Assembly: GCA_018063485.1 (NCBI GenBank)
Contig: JAGPBG010000035.1
Location: 1-10,999, forward strand
Source of the DNA: Cypionkella sp.
GTDB taxonomy: Bacteria > Pseudomonadota > Alphaproteobacteria > Rhodobacterales > Rhodobacteraceae
Length of the DNA stretch: 10,999 nucleotides
Direction of reading: 5' to 3'
A model generated the notes under the pieces. That model saw only the letters and a list, made by a program, of their open reading frames with translations. It was not told where the DNA came from and ran no database searches. Below are positions 1 through 7,979 of this stretch, one piece after another; positions within the stretch are counted from its first letter, which is position 1; every line of letters begins with the position of its first letter. The position numbers and the translations under genes are program-made.

Positions 1-167
1 AGCAACGCCTGAACCGAGTTGATTTCCAGAATACCAAGCCGTTCGAATTCATCCTTGATCACATCGAGCAGCAAGCGGTGCAATCGCTCGACCAAGGCCA
101 GATTGTCCAGATAGCCCGCCAGAAACGCCTTTTGTGAGCCGTCCAGCAAGGGGGTGTAAAGGGTCAT
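1..167 (-). CDS. MarR-family winged-helix transcriptional regulator (N-terminal part, runs off the window)
   Basis: Only the first 55 codons are present; the gene continues beyond position 1. It starts at ATG 167-165, preceded by a good purine-rich ribosome binding site (AGAGAGGA, directly upstream on the minus strand). The visible protein opens with MTLYTPLLDGSQ and continues with a helix containing LVERLHRLLLDVIKDEFE and then GILEINSVQAL. This is the helical dimerisation segment leading into the start of the winged helix in MarR proteins, and it resembles the LdtR-like alphaproteobacterial subgroup. Members of that subgroup are DNA-binding repressors or activators; in some rhizobia they affect cell-wall transpeptidase genes. 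The DNA-recognition helix lies outside the window, so specificity cannot be judged. The gene stands alone, with 139 bases separating it from the end of sdhE. Confidence 0.7.
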   Translation of the reverse strand, partial: MTLYTPLLDGSQKAFLAGYLDNLALVERLHRLLLDVIKDEFERLGILEINSVQAL

Positions 168-306
168 TCCTCTCTCCGCTTTCCAATGAAACTGCGGACA
201 GATTCGGCACAAAACAAAAACATAACGTAAACTCGCCACTATTTCGGCGAAAATTCCGTTCTAAAGCATTTCGCATTTTAGCTTAAACAGAGCGATGACG
301 CGTGCC
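168..306. promoter_or_regulatory. AT-rich upstream region of the MarR gene with two small inverted repeats
   Basis: This AT-rich gap between the MarR start and the end of sdhE should hold the regulator's promoter (transcription leftwards). It contains CTAAA 261-265 / TTTAG 277-281, an imperfect dyad of 21 bases enclosing a direct repeat (GCATTT C GCATTT). It also contains TCGCC 233-237 / GGCGA 246-250. MarR proteins commonly bind imperfect dyads of about this size in their own promoters, so the first is a candidate autoregulatory operator. I could not fix convincing -35 and -10 boxes. Confidence 0.3.
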
Positions 307-2139
<1,833 letters not shown>

Positions 2140-2148
2140 CGGGGTTAC

Positions 2149-2562
2149 ATGGCGGGCGATTTGCCACAGTTCTATTTCCGCATCCGTGAAAACGGCGCGA
2201 CGGTGTTTCGGGTAGACACCGAGAACCGGCAGCGGCGCATTGATATGGAAGAGATTGCCACTGTGAACGTGCGCAATGGCAACATCAAGCCCCATGGCGA
2301 CCGCAAGCTGACCTCTGAGGAAAGCAATGCGATCAAGGGCTGGCTGGCCGAGCGGGTGGCCTTGCTGAATGCGCGCGATGTCGATGACATTCTGCGCGCG
2401 GTGGATCACATGAATCTGACGGCGCAATGGGTGCAATCCAAGGCAAGTGAGGATCAGTTGGATGCCGTCACCGATAGTTTGCTGCTGGCGATGCATGATT
2501 TGCGCACGGTTTTGGTGCGCAAGAAAGCGGATCGCCTGATGAAGGGTGAAGCGGCGGAATAG
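2149..2562 (+). CDS. Conserved hypothetical protein, co-transcribed with the aminotransferase
   Basis: A 137-residue soluble protein without signal peptide or membrane segment. I do not recognise a named domain. The first ~50 residues (DLPQFYFRIRENGATVFRVD, then IDMEEIATVNVRNGNIKPHG) look beta-rich. Residues ~53-137 look like charged helices (LTSEESNAIKGWLAERVALL; DQLDAVTDSLLLAMHDLRTV), ending in a basic then acidic tail (RKKADRLMKGEAAE). The start at ATG 2149 lies nine bases after the aminotransferase stop, with ACGGGG just upstream, so it is the second gene of that operon. I have an impression that similar small proteins follow this aminotransferase in other Rhodobacteraceae, but I cannot verify it and assign no function. 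Confidence 0.8.
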   Translation: MAGDLPQFYFRIRENGATVFRVDTENRQRRIDMEEIATVNVRNGNIKPHGDRKLTSEESNAIKGWLAERVALLNARDVDDILRAVDHMNLTAQWVQSKASEDQLDAVTDSLLLAMHDLRTVLVRKKADRLMKGEAAE

Positions 2563-2563
2563 A

Positions 2564-2584
2564 GACGCAAACCTTTGGCGCGTC
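2564..2584. terminator. Weak hairpin between convergent genes
   Basis: GACGC (2564-2568) and GCGTC (2580-2584) form a five-base stem in the 31-base gap between the convergent hypothetical gene and the glycosyltransferase-like gene. There is no T-tract on either side. Position, more than strength, makes it a possible bidirectional terminator. Confidence 0.25.
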
Positions 2585-2593
2585 AGCGGTTCT

Positions 2594-3463
2594 TCAGAAC
2601 CACTGCCCCGGCTCCATCAGGCCCAGATCCATCAATTGCTGGCTGTGCCACTGAAACGGGATGGAGTTGTGCCAGCGGAAGTCGTGGATATCAAAACGCG
2701 ATCCGGCATTCGAGCGCAGCGCCTTGGCAGTACGGAAACTGGCGATAGCGGTGGTGATATTGTGGTGCCAAGGACAGGCGAAGGTGTTGTATTCTTCATC
2801 CGAAAAGGTGAAATCGGGGCGCAGGATCAGCCCCGGCTTGGTGCGAAACAGCGCGATTCGGTCGATCTTGCGGCGCGGCACCGGGATATGCTCCTCAAAA
2901 CGCCAGCGCAACCCGCCAAAGAAATCAAGCTGACGCTCTTTGGGGTGGTTGTGGTTTGCCGCGTCGGGGCGACCAAGGGCGTAATAACCCGACCTGTCCA
3001 GCATCGCGTGTTCGAGCGACACCGCATTGCCGAACACTGCCAGATCATCGGCGTATAGGTCGACGACATAGCTGAGGAGCGCATCGCGGCGTTCTTCCGT
3101 GTGAAAGGCAAGCAATTCCCGAATGTTGCGGGTTTCACAAAATGGGTGGAACAGATATTCGGCATTATAGCAGTAGTATAACCAGATCCCCGGAACCGCC
3201 TCTGTTATCTTGTTTACCGCTGTGAACAACGCATCCTCGGCATGAACCTCATAGGTGATCTGGTGGATTTGCGCCTCGACTTCGGGGCGCAACACAATTC
3301 CCTGCGGGGCCAGCAGCGCCACTTGGGCAAAGCCGGCTTTGATATGGTGCAGCAGGGTGCTTTCCACCTCAACTTCATCTTCGGCGAAGACAAGCGCAAG
3401 CGGGCCTTTGGCGATTTGCGCTTTGGCTTTGGTCAGGAACTGGTCAAGCGAGGCGTATTTCAT
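2594..3463 (-). CDS. Glycosyltransferase family 2-like protein (conserved, catalytic status doubtful)
   Basis: A 289-residue cytoplasmic-looking protein. The N-terminus (MKYASLDQFLTKAKAQIAKG, PLALVFAEDEVEVESTLLHH) has the alternating strand/helix pattern of the nucleotide-binding half of GT2-like proteins that are often annotated as glycosyltransferase family 2 in Rhodobacteraceae. The position where a GT2 DxD metal motif would be expected reads WLYYCYNAEYLF (94-105), with Asn-Ala-Glu instead of Asp-x-Asp. The rest is rich in aromatic residues and histidine (CPWHHNITTAI, FRWHNSIPFQWHSQQLMDL) and ends at MEPGQWF. I start it at ATG 3463; a TTG start 20 codons upstream is possible, and the ribosome binding site for the ATG is weak (GAAAG). 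It is convergent to the upstream operon and divergent from the GFA gene. No sugar substrate can be proposed. Confidence 0.7.
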   Translation of the reverse strand: MKYASLDQFLTKAKAQIAKGPLALVFAEDEVEVESTLLHHIKAGFAQVALLAPQGIVLRPEVEAQIHQITYEVHAEDALFTAVNKITEAVPGIWLYYCYNAEYLFHPFCETRNIRELLAFHTEERRDALLSYVVDLYADDLAVFGNAVSLEHAMLDRSGYYALGRPDAANHNHPKERQLDFFGGLRWRFEEHIPVPRRKIDRIALFRTKPGLILRPDFTFSDEEYNTFACPWHHNITTAIASFRTAKALRSNAGSRFDIHDFRWHNSIPFQWHSQQLMDLGLMEPGQWF

Positions 3464-3622
3464 GCAGGCTTTCAACAGCGAAGCGGCTGCGGGCAGAATC
3501 GGCCAAGGCGGGGCCGTTTGCAAGCAAGGAATGTCGAGGCCGCGCGCTCAAACGGCGCAAATTCGATTCAATGCCCCGCCAGTTCAGGCAATCTTGGACA
3601 GCAGAACCCAAAGGAGCGAAGA
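3464..3622. other. Intergenic region between divergent genes
   Basis: These 159 bases should contain promoters for the glycosyltransferase-like gene (minus) and the GFA gene (plus). I see no convincing promoter hexamers, strong hairpin or repeat. The only clear signal is the ribosome binding site AAGGAG (3611-3616), six bases before the GFA start. Confidence 0.3.
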
Positions 3623-4027
3623 ATGGATCAGGGTGGATGTCTGTGTGGCGCGGTGCGGTTTCATACCACCGCCCCGCTGCGTGAGCTGGTGTTTTGCCAT
3701 TGCAGCCAATGTCGCAAGCAAACTGGCCTTTACTATGCCGCAACCAATGCGCCCAAAGCCGCCGTCTTTATCACCGGAGAGGCTCTGCGCTGGTTTCACG
3801 CCTCTGATTTCGCGCGGCGCGGGTTTTGTGGTACCTGTGGCTCGGCGCTGTTTTGGGAGCCATTGGACAGTGACACCATTTCGATTCTTGCCGGGGCTTT
3901 TGACGATCCGGGCATATTGACGCCAGGATATCATATCTGCACCCAAGGGCGCGCAGGGTTTTACAGCCTGAACGATGGTTTGCCCCAACACGCAACCAGC
4001 CCGCCCGAACTGCCCATCGCCCCCTGA
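3623..4027 (+). CDS. GFA-family (CENP-V/GFA) zinc-binding protein
   Basis: A 134-residue protein of the glutathione-dependent formaldehyde-activating enzyme/CENP-V fold. All zinc ligands expected for the family are present: C6 and C8 ([10 protein letters not shown]), the C25-H26-C27..C30 cluster ([12 protein letters not shown]), and C69/C72 ([12 protein letters not shown]). The C-terminal part follows the family pattern, with the usual tryptophan replaced ([14 protein letters not shown]). Only a few members are true formaldehyde-glutathione adduct enzymes and most have no known substrate, so the specific activity is undecided. The start is ATG 3623, with AAGGAG six bases upstream; a much longer open frame begins near 3242 but overlaps the divergent gene and is not coding. 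The stop overlaps a hairpin that may end the transcript before miaB. Confidence 0.88.
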   Translation: MDQGGCLCGAVRFHTTAPLRELVFCHCSQCRKQTGLYYAATNAPKAAVFITGEALRWFHASDFARRGFCGTCGSALFWEPLDSDTISILAGAFDDPGILTPGYHICTQGRAGFYSLNDGLPQHATSPPELPIAP

Positions 4028-4047
4028 CATTGCAGGGGCACAGGTTT
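4021..4047 (+). terminator. Possible terminator between the GFA gene and miaB
   Basis: CCCCTG (4021-4026) pairs with CAGGGG (4033-4038) around a six-base loop, and a short TTTT (4044-4047) lies a few bases further on. The stop codon of the GFA gene sits in the 5' arm. The stem is short, so this is a weak or partial terminator at best, and miaB may still be read from upstream. Confidence 0.35.
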
Positions 4048-4080
4048 TGCCTTATGGGCAAAGCCCAAGCGAGGTGCGAT

Positions 4081-5391
4081 ATGGCCGATCCGAAAAAGTT
4101 GTTCATCAAGACCTATGGTTGCCAGATGAACGTTTATGACTCTGAGCGCATGGCCGAGGCCATGAGCGCCGAGGGCTATGTGGCGACGGATACGGCTGAC
4201 GGTGCCGATATGGTGCTGATCAACACCTGCCACATTCGCGAAAAGGCAGCGGATAAGCTTTACTCCGACCTGGGCCGGTTGCGGGTGTTGCAGCGCACCA
4301 ATCCGCAGATGAAAATCGGCGTTGCCGGTTGCGTGGCGCAGGCCGAGGGTGAAGAAATCATGCGCCGCACCCCATTTGTCGATCTGGTGGTCGGCCCGCA
4401 ATCCTATCACCGCCTGCCCGAAATGGTGCGCTCAGGCGAAAAGCGGGTGGAAACCGACTTTCCAACCGAGAACAAGTTCGACCTTTTGCCCAGACGCAAG
4501 GCCCAACGCGGACCTTCGGCGTTTCTGACGGTGCAAGAGGGTTGCGACAAATTCTGTGCCTTTTGCGTGGTGCCCTACACGCGCGGATCAGAGGTCAGCC
4601 GCCCGGTGTCGCGGATCATGGATGAGGCACGCGATCTGGTAGAGCGCGGCGTGCGCGACATCACTTTGCTGGGTCAGAACGTGAATGGCTATCACGGCGC
4701 GGGGCCGGATGGCGATTACAGTCTTGCAAAGCTCTTGCACGAGATGTCCAGGATCGACGGGTTGCAACGCCTGCGCTACACCACCAGCCATCCCAACGAT
4801 ATGGGCGATGATCTGATTGCCGCCCATGGCGATCTGCCGCAACTGATGCCCTATCTGCATCTGCCGGTGCAATCGGGCTCGAATCGCATCCTCAAGGCAA
4901 TGAACCGCAAGCATAGCGCCGAGGGCTATCTGCGGCTGATCGAGCGTATCCGGGCCACGCGTCCCGATATCTTGCTGTCGTCAGATTTCATCGTCGGCTT
5001 TCCTGGCGAAAGTGACGCCGATTTTACCGCCACGCTCGATCTGATCCGCGCGGTGGGGTATGGTGCTGCTTACTCCTTCAAATATTCCGCCCGCCCCGGC
5101 ACACCGGCGGCGGAAAAGCCCGGTGTTCCCGATGAGATCGCCGATTCCCGCCTGCACGAGCTGCAAGCCCTGATCGCCACCCAACAACGCGCCTGCCAGG
5201 AGGCAATGGTAGGGCGTGAGGTGGGTGTGCTTTATGACAAGCCCGGTCGGATGGCGGGACAGATGGTGGGCAAGTCGGATCATCTGCATGCGGTGCATGT
5301 TGAAGACCTCGGCGGGCAAGTGGGCCAGATGGTACGGGTGAGAATCTCAGCTTCGTCGTCCAACTCTTTGGCGGGGGTTCGGATTCCGTGA
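4081..5391 (+). CDS. miaB: MiaB, tRNA-2-methylthio-N6-isopentenyladenosine synthase
   Basis: A 436-residue radical-SAM methylthiotransferase that adds a methylthio group to i6A37 of tRNAs reading UNN codons. Domains in order: an N-terminal UPF0004 domain with the three ligands of the auxiliary [4Fe-4S] cluster (C14 in TYGCQMN, C50 in INTCHIRE, C84 in VAGCVAQ); the radical-SAM core with CDKFCAFC (C155, C159, C162) and the downstream [40 protein letters not shown] and [10 protein letters not shown] segments; and a C-terminal TRAM RNA-binding domain (about 373-435). All key cysteines are intact and the length is typical. The start at ATG 4081 is fixed by GAGG six bases upstream and by [17 protein letters not shown]; in-frame TTG 4030 and ATG 4051 are too far from the conserved N-terminus. 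It is downstream of the GFA gene and upstream of the envelope operon. Confidence 0.97.
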   Translation: MADPKKLFIKTYGCQMNVYDSERMAEAMSAEGYVATDTADGADMVLINTCHIREKAADKLYSDLGRLRVLQRTNPQMKIGVAGCVAQAEGEEIMRRTPFVDLVVGPQSYHRLPEMVRSGEKRVETDFPTENKFDLLPRRKAQRGPSAFLTVQEGCDKFCAFCVVPYTRGSEVSRPVSRIMDEARDLVERGVRDITLLGQNVNGYHGAGPDGDYSLAKLLHEMSRIDGLQRLRYTTSHPNDMGDDLIAAHGDLPQLMPYLHLPVQSGSNRILKAMNRKHSAEGYLRLIERIRATRPDILLSSDFIVGFPGESDADFTATLDLIRAVGYGAAYSFKYSARPGTPAAEKPGVPDEIADSRLHELQALIATQQRACQEAMVGREVGVLYDKPGRMAGQMVGKSDHLHAVHVEDLGGQVGQMVRVRISASSSNSLAGVRIP

Positions 5392-5593
5392 TTCACCTTG
5401 GCAAGGTCACCTGTTTCGTGATCCTGTCCAATGATCCAAAACCACCATTTTTGGCACCGCTGACGCAACAATTAGACAGGCTCTTGCGCCCAACCCATAG
5501 ATTTTGCTTTACTTTGCTAAAGTGAGTTGGCAATTCTCGGACAACCATAAACAGTTTGTGATTGATTGAAGAGGAGCTGCGGGAGTGGACCAT
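5392..5593 (+). promoter_or_regulatory. Promoter region of the OmpA-like/lipoprotein operon
   Basis: This 202-base gap is AT-richer than its flanks and contains several small dyads: ACCTTG G CAAGGT (5395-5407) just after the miaB stop, CCAAAA/TTTTGG (5436-5441 and 5449-5454), and ACTTT GCT AAAGT (5511-5523). A tentative promoter is TTAGAC (5472-5477) with CATAGA (5496-5501) at 18-base spacing; this is weak. A strong ribosome binding site, AAGAGGAG (5569-5576), and a second purine run, GGGAG (5581-5585), precede the operon's first gene. No clear terminator with a T-tract follows miaB. Confidence 0.35.
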
Positions 5594-6154
5594 ATGTTCA
5601 GGGCAGTGCGAAGAATGCTGGGAGGGATCGCCTTGGCGGTTGGTCTGCTCAGTGCAACGGGAGCCATGGCACAGGCTGCGCCAGAGGTGGCTGGCAGGAT
5701 CGAATGGGGCGCTTGGGTTGATGCCGATGGCTGTATGCATTGGTGGGCCGATGGCGGCCTTGAGGGCTACATGCTGGACCGTGTGAACCCCAAGACCGGC
5801 AAGCCGGTGTGCCTGAAGATAAACACCTGTTTGGTGACCAACACCGACACCCTGTTTGCAACCGATAGCGCCAAGCTGACGGCACATGGCCGCAAATATC
5901 TGCAAGATTTCTTCCAGTCCGCCGGTGCCTTCGGCTATGCCGTTTATGGCCATACCGACAGCCGTGCCTCGGATGAATACAACATCCGCCTGTCGCAGCG
6001 TCGTGCCAAGTCGGTGGCCGATGTCGGTCGCTCGGTCGGGGCGGTGGTTGAGCGCGAAATCGGCTATGGCGAGCGTCAGCCGATTGCCACCAACTCAACG
6101 GCGGCAGGAATGCAGAAAAACCGGCGCGTTGAAGTCGTGTGCTACAGGTGGTGA
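5594..6154 (+). CDS. OmpA-family peptidoglycan-binding protein with N-terminal cysteine-bracketed motif
   Basis: A 186-residue exported protein. Residues 1-26 form a signal peptide (basic MFRAVRR, then a hydrophobic core) with an AMA|Q cleavage site. Mature residues 41-73 hold a short motif (WVDADGC ... GKPVC) also found in the next gene. From about residue 76 an OmpA-C domain follows, with GHTDSRASDEYN and RLSQRRAKSV; D122 and R137 have the 15-residue spacing of the peptidoglycan (diaminopimelate) binding pair in OmpA proteins. NRRVEVVCYRW closes the protein. Cysteines at 47, 73, 79 and 183 probably form disulfides in the periplasm. There is no beta-barrel, so it is a soluble or peripherally attached wall-binding protein. 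ATG 5594 has GGGAG eight bases upstream; GTG 5585, three codons earlier, fits AAGAGGAG even better and is a real alternative that does not change the mature protein. It forms an operon with the lipoprotein two bases downstream. Confidence 0.85.
   Translation: MFRAVRRMLGGIALAVGLLSATGAMAQAAPEVAGRIEWGAWVDADGCMHWWADGGLEGYMLDRVNPKTGKPVCLKINTCLVTNTDTLFATDSAKLTAHGRKYLQDFFQSAGAFGYAVYGHTDSRASDEYNIRLSQRRAKSVADVGRSVGAVVEREIGYGERQPIATNSTAAGMQKNRRVEVVCYRW
5714..5812 (+). repeat. Cysteine-bracketed motif, copy 1 (in the OmpA-like protein)
   Basis: Codons 41-73 of the OmpA-like gene encode a 33-residue segment of pattern D-x-D-G-C-x2-W-x2-D-x-G-x-E-G-Y-x3-R-x2-P-x2-G-x-P-V-C. It aligns without gaps to a segment of the adjacent lipoprotein (16 of 33 identical by eye). 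Cysteines 47 and 73 bracket it and may form a disulfide. Confidence 0.7.
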
Positions 6155-6156
6155 AA

Positions 6157-6516
6157 ATGATGAACAGAACCTTTCCTCTTGCAGCGATGCTGCTTGGTGC
6201 CACCGTGCTTTCCGGTTGTGTGGATGGTCTTACGCCCTACAAGCAGGGGCCAGACACAGTGATCGCCACAGCCTATGACACTGGGCGCGATAGAGGCGTG
6301 TTGACCAGCGGCGATGCCGCGATTGCCTATGACCCGGATGGCTGTCAGGGCTGGATCATGGATGATGGCGTCGAGGGTTACTCGGGGCGCCGGTTTGACC
6401 CGGTATCCGGCCTTCCGGTTTGCAATAACCGTTTCCCGCCCGGAACTGTCGTGAAGAATTATCAGACCCAATCTCCGGGCTTGACAGATTACGTACCGAG
6501 CGTTGGCCGGAACTGA
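6157..6516 (+). CDS. Small lipoprotein paired with the OmpA-like protein
   Basis: A 119-residue lipoprotein. The N-terminus MMNRTFPLAAMLLGATVLSGC is a lipoprotein signal with lipobox L18-S19-G20-C21, so the protein would be acylated at C21. The following residues (VDGL) do not begin with an inner-membrane retention Asp at +2, which is compatible with outer-membrane sorting. Residues 57-89 carry the same motif as the upstream gene (AYDPDGC ... GLPVC). The tail (FPPGTVVKNYQTQSPGLTDY) has no recognisable domain. ATG 6157 lies two bases after the stop of the OmpA-like gene, with AGGTGG six bases upstream; ATG 6160 is equally possible. Both gene products would be envelope proteins, and shared transcription plus a shared motif suggest they work together, but no function is known to me. 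A strong hairpin follows. Confidence 0.83.
   Translation: MMNRTFPLAAMLLGATVLSGCVDGLTPYKQGPDTVIATAYDTGRDRGVLTSGDAAIAYDPDGCQGWIMDDGVEGYSGRRFDPVSGLPVCNNRFPPGTVVKNYQTQSPGLTDYVPSVGRN
6325..6423 (+). repeat. Cysteine-bracketed motif, copy 2 (in the lipoprotein)
   Basis: Codons 57-89 of the lipoprotein gene encode the second copy of the 33-residue motif. C63 and C89 correspond to C47 and C73 of the OmpA-like protein. Conserved positions include DGC, W66, EGY, R79, P82 and PVC. Confidence 0.7.
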
Positions 6517-6536
6517 TCCCGTCAATCGACCAATCT

Positions 6537-6573
6537 GACAGAGGGCCGCAGCATTGCGCTGTGGCCCTCTGTC
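6537..6573 (+). terminator. Strong hairpin terminating the envelope operon
   Basis: GACAGAGGGCC (6537-6547) is perfectly complementary to GGCCCTCTGTC (6563-6573). GCAGC/GCTGT extends it inwards by five pairs (one G-U), giving a 16-bp stem with a five-base loop (ATTGC). It lies 21 bases after the lipoprotein stop. No T-tract follows, so it may act as a transcript 3' end stabiliser or a non-canonical terminator. Confidence 0.7.
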
Positions 6574-6597
6574 GTGCCGCCCAGTGATGTGCGGCAC
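6574..6597 (+). terminator. Second hairpin immediately after the first
   Basis: GTGCCGC (6574-6580) and GCGGCAC (6591-6597) form a seven-base stem with a ten-base loop, directly abutting the preceding hairpin. A-rich DNA follows (AAATAA), not a T-tract. Together the two hairpins separate the envelope operon from phoH. Confidence 0.5.
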
Positions 6598-6751
6598 AAA
6601 TAACCCCCTCTAGATGCTGTCATTTCTTGCCCTTGCTCCACATTTCTGGGGTGGCATGCAGGGAAGGACTTGCAAGAGCGATCCCGTGGTAGCACATTTG
6701 AAGGACGCCGGGTTCAGAGTTTCGCCCCGGTGCCACAACAAGGAGATCGCA
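6598..6751 (+). promoter_or_regulatory. Upstream region of phoH
   Basis: These 154 bases between the double hairpin and phoH should hold the phoH promoter, because the upstream hairpins would limit read-through. I find no convincing hexamer pair. The distinct element is the AAGGAG ribosome binding site at 6740-6745. Confidence 0.3.
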
Positions 6752-7768
6752 TTGGGCATCAGCGCGCTGACCCCCCCGACCCGCCCCGAGGATGTTGTTG
6801 AGACCAGCCTCGAATTTCCCGACAATCGCTTGTTGATCGAGCTGTGCGGCGAGTTTGACCGCAATCTGGCCCAGATCGAGCATCAGATGGGTGTGCATCT
6901 TTTGCGCCGGGGAAACCGGCTGGCGGTGATCGGAGATCACAGCGCACGGGAACAGTCGGCGGCGGTGTTGCGCGGGCTTTATGCGCGGCTGGAAGCCGGA
7001 CGTTCGGTAGCAGCGGGCGATATTGACGGCGCGATCAGGATGGGCCAGCCAATGCCGGATCGCCCCAGGCTCGGAGCCGATCAGATCGAGATGTTTCAGG
7101 GCGCGCGGATAGAGTTGCGCACCCGCAAGAAACCGATCGAGCCGAGGACCGAGGCGCAGAAAGACTATGTAAAGAACCTGTTCGCCAATGAGTTGGGTTT
7201 CGGCATTGGCCCGGCGGGCACCGGCAAGACCTATCTCGCCGTGGCCGTCGGTGTGACGATGTTCATTTCGGGCGCGGTGGAGCGGATCGTGCTTTCACGC
7301 CCGGCGGTTGAGGCGGGCGAGCGGCTGGGATTCCTTCCCGGCGACATGAAGGAAAAGATCGACCCTTACATGCAGCCACTTTACGACGCGCTGAACGATT
7401 TTCTGCCCGCCAAGCAGGTGCAAAAGCTGATCGAGGAAAAGCGGATCGAGATCGCACCCCTGGCCTTCATGCGCGGGCGCACGCTGTCGAATGCCTTCGT
7501 GGTGCTGGACGAGGCGCAGAACGCGACGACGATGCAGATGAAGATGTTCCTGACCCGTCTGGGCGAGGGCAGCCGGATGGTGATCACCGGGGATCGCACC
7601 CAGGTTGATTTGCCGCGCGGAACGCCAAGCGGGCTTTCGGATGCCGAGCGGATTTTGGCAGGGGTGAAGGGCGTGAGTTTCAACTATTTCACCTCCAGGG
7701 ATGTGGTGCGCCACCCGATGGTGGCGCGGGTGATCGAGGCCTACGAGCGTGACGAGGCCCGCCGTTAA
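6752..7768 (+). CDS. phoH: PhoH-family P-loop ATPase
   Basis: A 338-residue PhoH-like protein, a cytoplasmic ATPase usually encoded with the RNase YbeY and thought to act in RNA metabolism. The N-terminal region (about 13-110: EDVVETSLEFPDNRLLIELC ... QIEHQMGVHLLRRGNRLAVI) matches the RNA-binding-like N-domain of this subfamily. The ATPase domain carries Walker A GPAGTGKT (153-160), SRPAVEAGERLGFLPGDM (182-199), Walker B VVLDEAQN (250-257), and the ITGDRTQVDLP and FTSRDVVRHPMV segments. All motifs are intact. The start is the TTG at 6752, six bases after a perfect AAGGAG (6740-6745), and it matches the expected opening (xxISALTPPTRPEDVVE). The frame is open back to 6614, but that upstream part is not PhoH-like. 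Unusually, ybeY does not follow. Confidence 0.94.
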   Translation: MGISALTPPTRPEDVVETSLEFPDNRLLIELCGEFDRNLAQIEHQMGVHLLRRGNRLAVIGDHSAREQSAAVLRGLYARLEAGRSVAAGDIDGAIRMGQPMPDRPRLGADQIEMFQGARIELRTRKKPIEPRTEAQKDYVKNLFANELGFGIGPAGTGKTYLAVAVGVTMFISGAVERIVLSRPAVEAGERLGFLPGDMKEKIDPYMQPLYDALNDFLPAKQVQKLIEEKRIEIAPLAFMRGRTLSNAFVVLDEAQNATTMQMKMFLTRLGEGSRMVITGDRTQVDLPRGTPSGLSDAERILAGVKGVSFNYFTSRDVVRHPMVARVIEAYERDEARR

Positions 7769-7778
7769 TCCGGTGCCG

Positions 7779-7804
7779 CGAGGCCGCGCACATCCGTGGC
7801 CTCG
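7779..7804 (+). terminator. Hairpin just after phoH
   Basis: CGAGGCC (7779-7785) pairs with GGCCTCG (7798-7804) around a 12-base loop, ten bases after the phoH stop. There is no T-tract. It is a plausible transcript end for phoH and supports the view that no ybeY is co-transcribed. Confidence 0.45.
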
Positions 7805-7910
7805 GAGAGAGGGCAGCCAGAAGCCAAATTGAAGTGCCGCTCAAAAGCAGATGCAGTGGCCGGGTTGGGATGAATTATTCGCAAAGCCAACCTGTTTTCA
7901 TTTCAGCAGG

Positions 7911-7952
7911 AGCTTGGCGCGTTACGCTGAATTCAACGCAACGCGCTTGGCT
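7911..7952. repeat. Long imperfect palindrome centred on TGAATTCA
   Basis: Arms AGCTTGGCGCGTT (7911-7923) and AACGCGCTTGGCT (7940-7952) flank a core with CG/CG pairs and a perfect TGAATTCA (7928-7935), all sharing one symmetry axis at 7931.5. Positions 7917-7946 are symmetric at 13 of 15 pairs, and the outer AGC/GCT also match. It lies between the convergent phoH and SDR genes, so it may be a bidirectional terminator, a protein-binding dyad or a dispersed repeat. Confidence 0.65.
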
Positions 7953-7979
7953 CCAATCGTGCTATGATGCCAATGCACC

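Noticed and set aside
2546..3058. 170-residue plus-strand frame opposite the glycosyltransferase-like gene
   Set aside because: It is a reverse-frame shadow without a ribosome binding site or known domain; the minus-strand protein is clearly the coherent one.
3242..3622. Upstream extension of the GFA reading frame
   Set aside because: It runs antisense through the start of the glycosyltransferase-like gene and does not resemble GFA proteins; AAGGAG and the GGCLCG motif fix the start at 3623.
5395..5407. ACCTTG G CAAGGT as a miaB terminator
   Set aside because: A single-base loop is sterically impossible for a full stem and no T-tract follows, so it was kept only as a note on the intergenic region.
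6614..6751. 46-codon extension upstream of phoH
   Set aside because: The translated segment does not resemble PhoH N-termini, and AAGGAG at 6740-6745 is correctly spaced for the TTG at 6752.
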